A stretch of DNA of 24,504 nucleotides from an uncultured Christensenella sp. (GTDB lineage: Bacteria; Bacillota; Clostridia; Christensenellales; Borkfalkiaceae), in the NCBI GenBank assembly GCA_910586365.1, contig CAJUGP010000033.1, forward strand, positions 1-24,504, given 5' to 3'. The stretch's first letter is position 1. Each line of letters starts with the position of its first letter. The notes below the pieces were generated by a model. It was not told the origin of the DNA. It did not search any database and saw only the letters and a list, made by a program, of their open reading frames with translations. A program made the position numbers and the translations under genes. Positions 22,269 to 24,504 of this stretch are shown here, in pieces.

Positions 22269-24504
22269 ATGAACACACGAAAGAAAGCCGTTTGTCTTAC
22301 GCTTGCTTGCGCTATGTGCGCCGCCGTGTTTGCGGCGGGACGCACTCCCTTTTCGGCAAACGCAGAACAAACCGATGAATTTCAGCCCGTCGTCATGACG
22401 GAAGAGAACAGCGAACCCTTTCTGCCCGCAACGCGGGAAGAATACCTTCCCCTGCAAACGCCTTCGCACGTGGCGTTTTCGGAACAATATACCGCGGTGG
22501 CGGACGGCTCTACGCTGTACCTTTACGACAAAGCCGAAAACGAATATTCTTATTACGAACATAAAACGGGCGCCGACGCTACCGCGACGACGCTTTCCGA
22601 GCTGCAATTTTCATCCGACGGCACGCTGTACTTCACCGATCAGAGCATGTGGCTTTATTCCCTCGACTTGCAAACCAAAACGGCGACGCGGCAGGATATT
22701 TCCTGTTCGACTTTTTACATCGCCGAAGATTATATTTACTACACCGCCACGGTAACGGGCACGGTGACCTTTTATTACGTTCCGCTTGCCACCCCCGCCG
22801 ATCCGTACAGCACCGTGATCAGGCAGTATTCACCCGCTGCCAATCCCCGCCTCGCCTACGAGAACGGCACGCTTTACTGCGTTTACAATCACGATAACCT
22901 CATCGCGTTCGACACGCAGGAAAAAGCCATTTTATCCGAATCGGGCAGATTGGGCGACAGGCAAATTGCAGGCCTACAATACGTCTGCGCATACAAGGAT
23001 TCGCTTTATTACACGGTAAGCGGCGAACGGCAAGGCGAAAACGGATTATTCCGCGCCGAAAACGGCGCAAAAGGCACGCTCGTGCTCGAAGCCGATCGGC
23101 TTACCACCCTCGCCGTGTACAACGGCAAACTGTACTGCGTGCAAGGAAAATCGGTAAAAGAAATCGCCGTAACGCAGGAGAGCGCGCAGTTCACCTATTA
23201 CGAAATCGCCGCCGCTTCTTCTTCCCCCAACCGTCTTTCGGGCGCGGTAGGCTCGGCGCGCGCGGGAAATCTGCTCGTCACTGCCGATAAAGGCAATCAC
23301 CGCGTCAGCGTATACGACCTTGAAAACGGCGGATTTTCTTCTTTCCCCGCCGAACACGTCTCCCTCGTCGCTACCGACGGAAGCACGGTCGCGGCGACCG
23401 ACGGCGATACGATCACCGTTTACGCGGACGGCGAAACGCACGCCTACGCCGTCGGCGAAACGCTCGGCAAGATCAAAGGCATCGCGTGTCTTTTTTCCGA
23501 AGTGTACTTCGTCACCGAAAATAACGCTTACGGCGTTGCGGGCAAGGGGCACGTTTTTTACAGCGGCTACGGCGTGCCCACGGGCATGGCGAGCGATCTT
23601 TACGGCAAAATTTACGTCGCTTATCACGACGGCAGCGTGTACGCCTATCGGGAAGAACATTTCACGAAACGCGGCACGCCCGAAAAACGCGCCTTCGTCC
23701 TCCCCGAAAACCACACGAGCCTGCGCGCCGACTTTGAAGGCAATCTCTATTGCCTTGCGGAAAACGCACTTTACAAAAACGGCGCGCCGTTCGCCCTCTT
23801 CCCCGAAGGCAACCCGCTGCATTTCTATCAAGGGAAGACGATGCCCGTATCGTTCGCGCTCGGGTTCGAGGACGATACCGTTTATTTCAATTACGGCGAT
23901 TACATGCTCGCCACGAAAAAAGATAACGAAGGCAACGCGCCGTTCCCCGTGCCCACGCTCGGAAAAATCGCCCTCGAAGGCGCCAAAGAGCAGATTTTTT
24001 CCACGGGCGACGCGGAAAACCTGTTGGTGGACGTCGCCGACAACGCCGTCGGGATCGACGTAGATTTACAGCGCATCGAACAAGCCGAACGCTACTTCCC
24101 CTATGCGGGTTATTCGCGCACGCCCGCGATGCGCGGCGTAAAAATCGCGCAGACGCAATCTTATACCCTCGTGCTTTTGAGCGGCGACACGGAATACAAA
24201 GCGCTGCTTTTGCGCAACGAAAGCGTTACCGCCGTCGGCGAACAGGAATACCTTACAAAAGAGGAAGGCGTTTTCTACCTTTCCAACGCCGTCAACGCCT
24301 GTTATTATCCGTGCATGGAGCAATCGCTCGCGCAAAATCGGCTGAACCGCGGCACGCGCGTCAACAAAATCGCCGAAATCTCCCTGCCCGAACGGCAATA
24401 CGCGCTCGTCTCTTACGGGAGCGAACACGGCGAAACGCTCGTTTACGTCCCCTTGCACTATCTTTCGCCCGTCGATCCCTCGGGCGGCGCGGGCGACCGC
24501 TACG
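22269..24504 (+). CDS. Large secreted beta-propeller-like protein, C-terminus cut off by window edge
   Basis: 745 residues visible, frame open at the right edge. MNTRKKAVCLTLACAMCAAVFAAG... is a signal peptide with likely cut after ANA (30-32). The rest is a series of short beta repeats with alternating aromatic strands, as in NHL/PQQ-type propellers: GSTLYLYDKAENEYSYYEH, DGTLYFTDQSMWLYSLDLQTK, ENGTLYCVYNHDNLIAFDTQEK, NGKLYCVQGKSVKEI, GNLLVTADKGNHRVSVYDLENG, SDLYGKIYVAYHDGSVYAY and EGNLYCLAENALYKNG. A change of texture after about residue 600 suggests another domain. No lipobox is seen. It likely acts at the cell surface or is secreted, with a scaffold, binding or sensing role; no enzyme motif was recognised. 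Its spacing to the -10 box leaves almost no leader (GAGG only 2 nt before ATG). Confidence 0.85.
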   Translation, partial: MNTRKKAVCLTLACAMCAAVFAAGRTPFSANAEQTDEFQPVVMTEENSEPFLPATREEYLPLQTPSHVAFSEQYTAVADGSTLYLYDKAENEYSYYEHKTGADATATTLSELQFSSDGTLYFTDQSMWLYSLDLQTKTATRQDISCSTFYIAEDYIYYTATVTGTVTFYYVPLATPADPYSTVIRQYSPAANPRLAYENGTLYCVYNHDNLIAFDTQEKAILSESGRLGDRQIAGLQYVCAYKDSLYYTVSGERQGENGLFRAENGAKGTLVLEADRLTTLAVYNGKLYCVQGKSVKEIAVTQESAQFTYYEIAAASSSPNRLSGAVGSARAGNLLVTADKGNHRVSVYDLENGGFSSFPAEHVSLVATDGSTVAATDGDTITVYADGETHAYAVGETLGKIKGIACLFSEVYFVTENNAYGVAGKGHVFYSGYGVPTGMASDLYGKIYVAYHDGSVYAYREEHFTKRGTPEKRAFVLPENHTSLRADFEGNLYCLAENALYKNGAPFALFPEGNPLHFYQGKTMPVSFALGFEDDTVYFNYGDYMLATKKDNEGNAPFPVPTLGKIALEGAKEQIFSTGDAENLLVDVADNAVGIDVDLQRIEQAERYFPYAGYSRTPAMRGVKIAQTQSYTLVLLSGDTEYKALLLRNESVTAVGEQEYLTKEEGVFYLSNAVNACYYPCMEQSLAQNRLNRGTRVNKIAEISLPERQYALVSYGSEHGETLVYVPLHYLSPVDPSGGAGDRY

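Overview
The window looks like chromosome from an anaerobic, gut-type member of the Bacillota (class Clostridia). The support is AAGGAGG-type ribosome binding sites, sigma-A style promoters, lipobox lipoproteins, a CUT1 sugar importer without its own ATPase, and a surface protein ending in a Cys/Gly motif, a hydrophobic stretch and a basic tail. A Christensenellales-like lineage is my guess only, because no rRNA or marker gene is present. Base composition is moderately GC-rich and looks even across the window.

Region 1 (1-11.5 kb, minus strand) is a glycan-use operon. Its transcription order is a lipoprotein solute-binding protein, two CUT1 permeases, a GxGYxYP-family lipoprotein, a 1218-residue surface protein with about six copies of a carbohydrate-binding-like repeat, and a cytoplasmic GH38 alpha-mannosidase cut off by the left edge. 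Neither the operon nor its divergent regulator has an obvious break. A consensus promoter (TTGACA-N16-TATAAT, 11453-11480) drives the operon. The divergent gene (11624-12712, plus) encodes an AraR-type regulator, a GntR winged helix fused to a LacI-type sensor domain, and is probably the local control. The likely logic is that surface proteins bind or trim a mannose-containing glycan, the importer takes up oligosaccharides, and GH38 cleaves alpha-mannosides inside the cell.

Region 2 (12.7-13.2 kb) has no gene. It holds a dense array of a dispersed hairpin repeat (at least ten CTGTCATTCCG heads, including two complete 79-bp units) followed by a perfect 16-bp stem terminator.

Region 3 (13.2-20.8 kb, minus strand) is a compact phage head and DNA-packaging cassette: large terminase, a small HTH-like protein, portal, scaffold-like protein, major capsid, connector-like protein, a P22 gp10-like stabilisation/nozzle candidate, and a coiled-coil protein. 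Most junctions are ATGA or similar overlaps. No integrase, replication, tail, fibre or lysis gene lies in the window, and both ends of the cassette are visible. A second kind of C/G-rich repeat sits between the scaffold-like and capsid genes.

Region 4 (20.8-24.5 kb) holds a plus-strand secreted, membrane-anchored protein diverging from the terminase across a palindromic intergenic region, a minus-strand sigma-region-4/phage-late-regulator-like gene flanked upstream by two copies of a 16-bp palindrome, and a large secreted beta-propeller-like protein cut off by the right edge. Its promoter is placed so that the mRNA would be leaderless. The head-only cassette with its neighbouring regulator is the best candidate for an undescribed system here.
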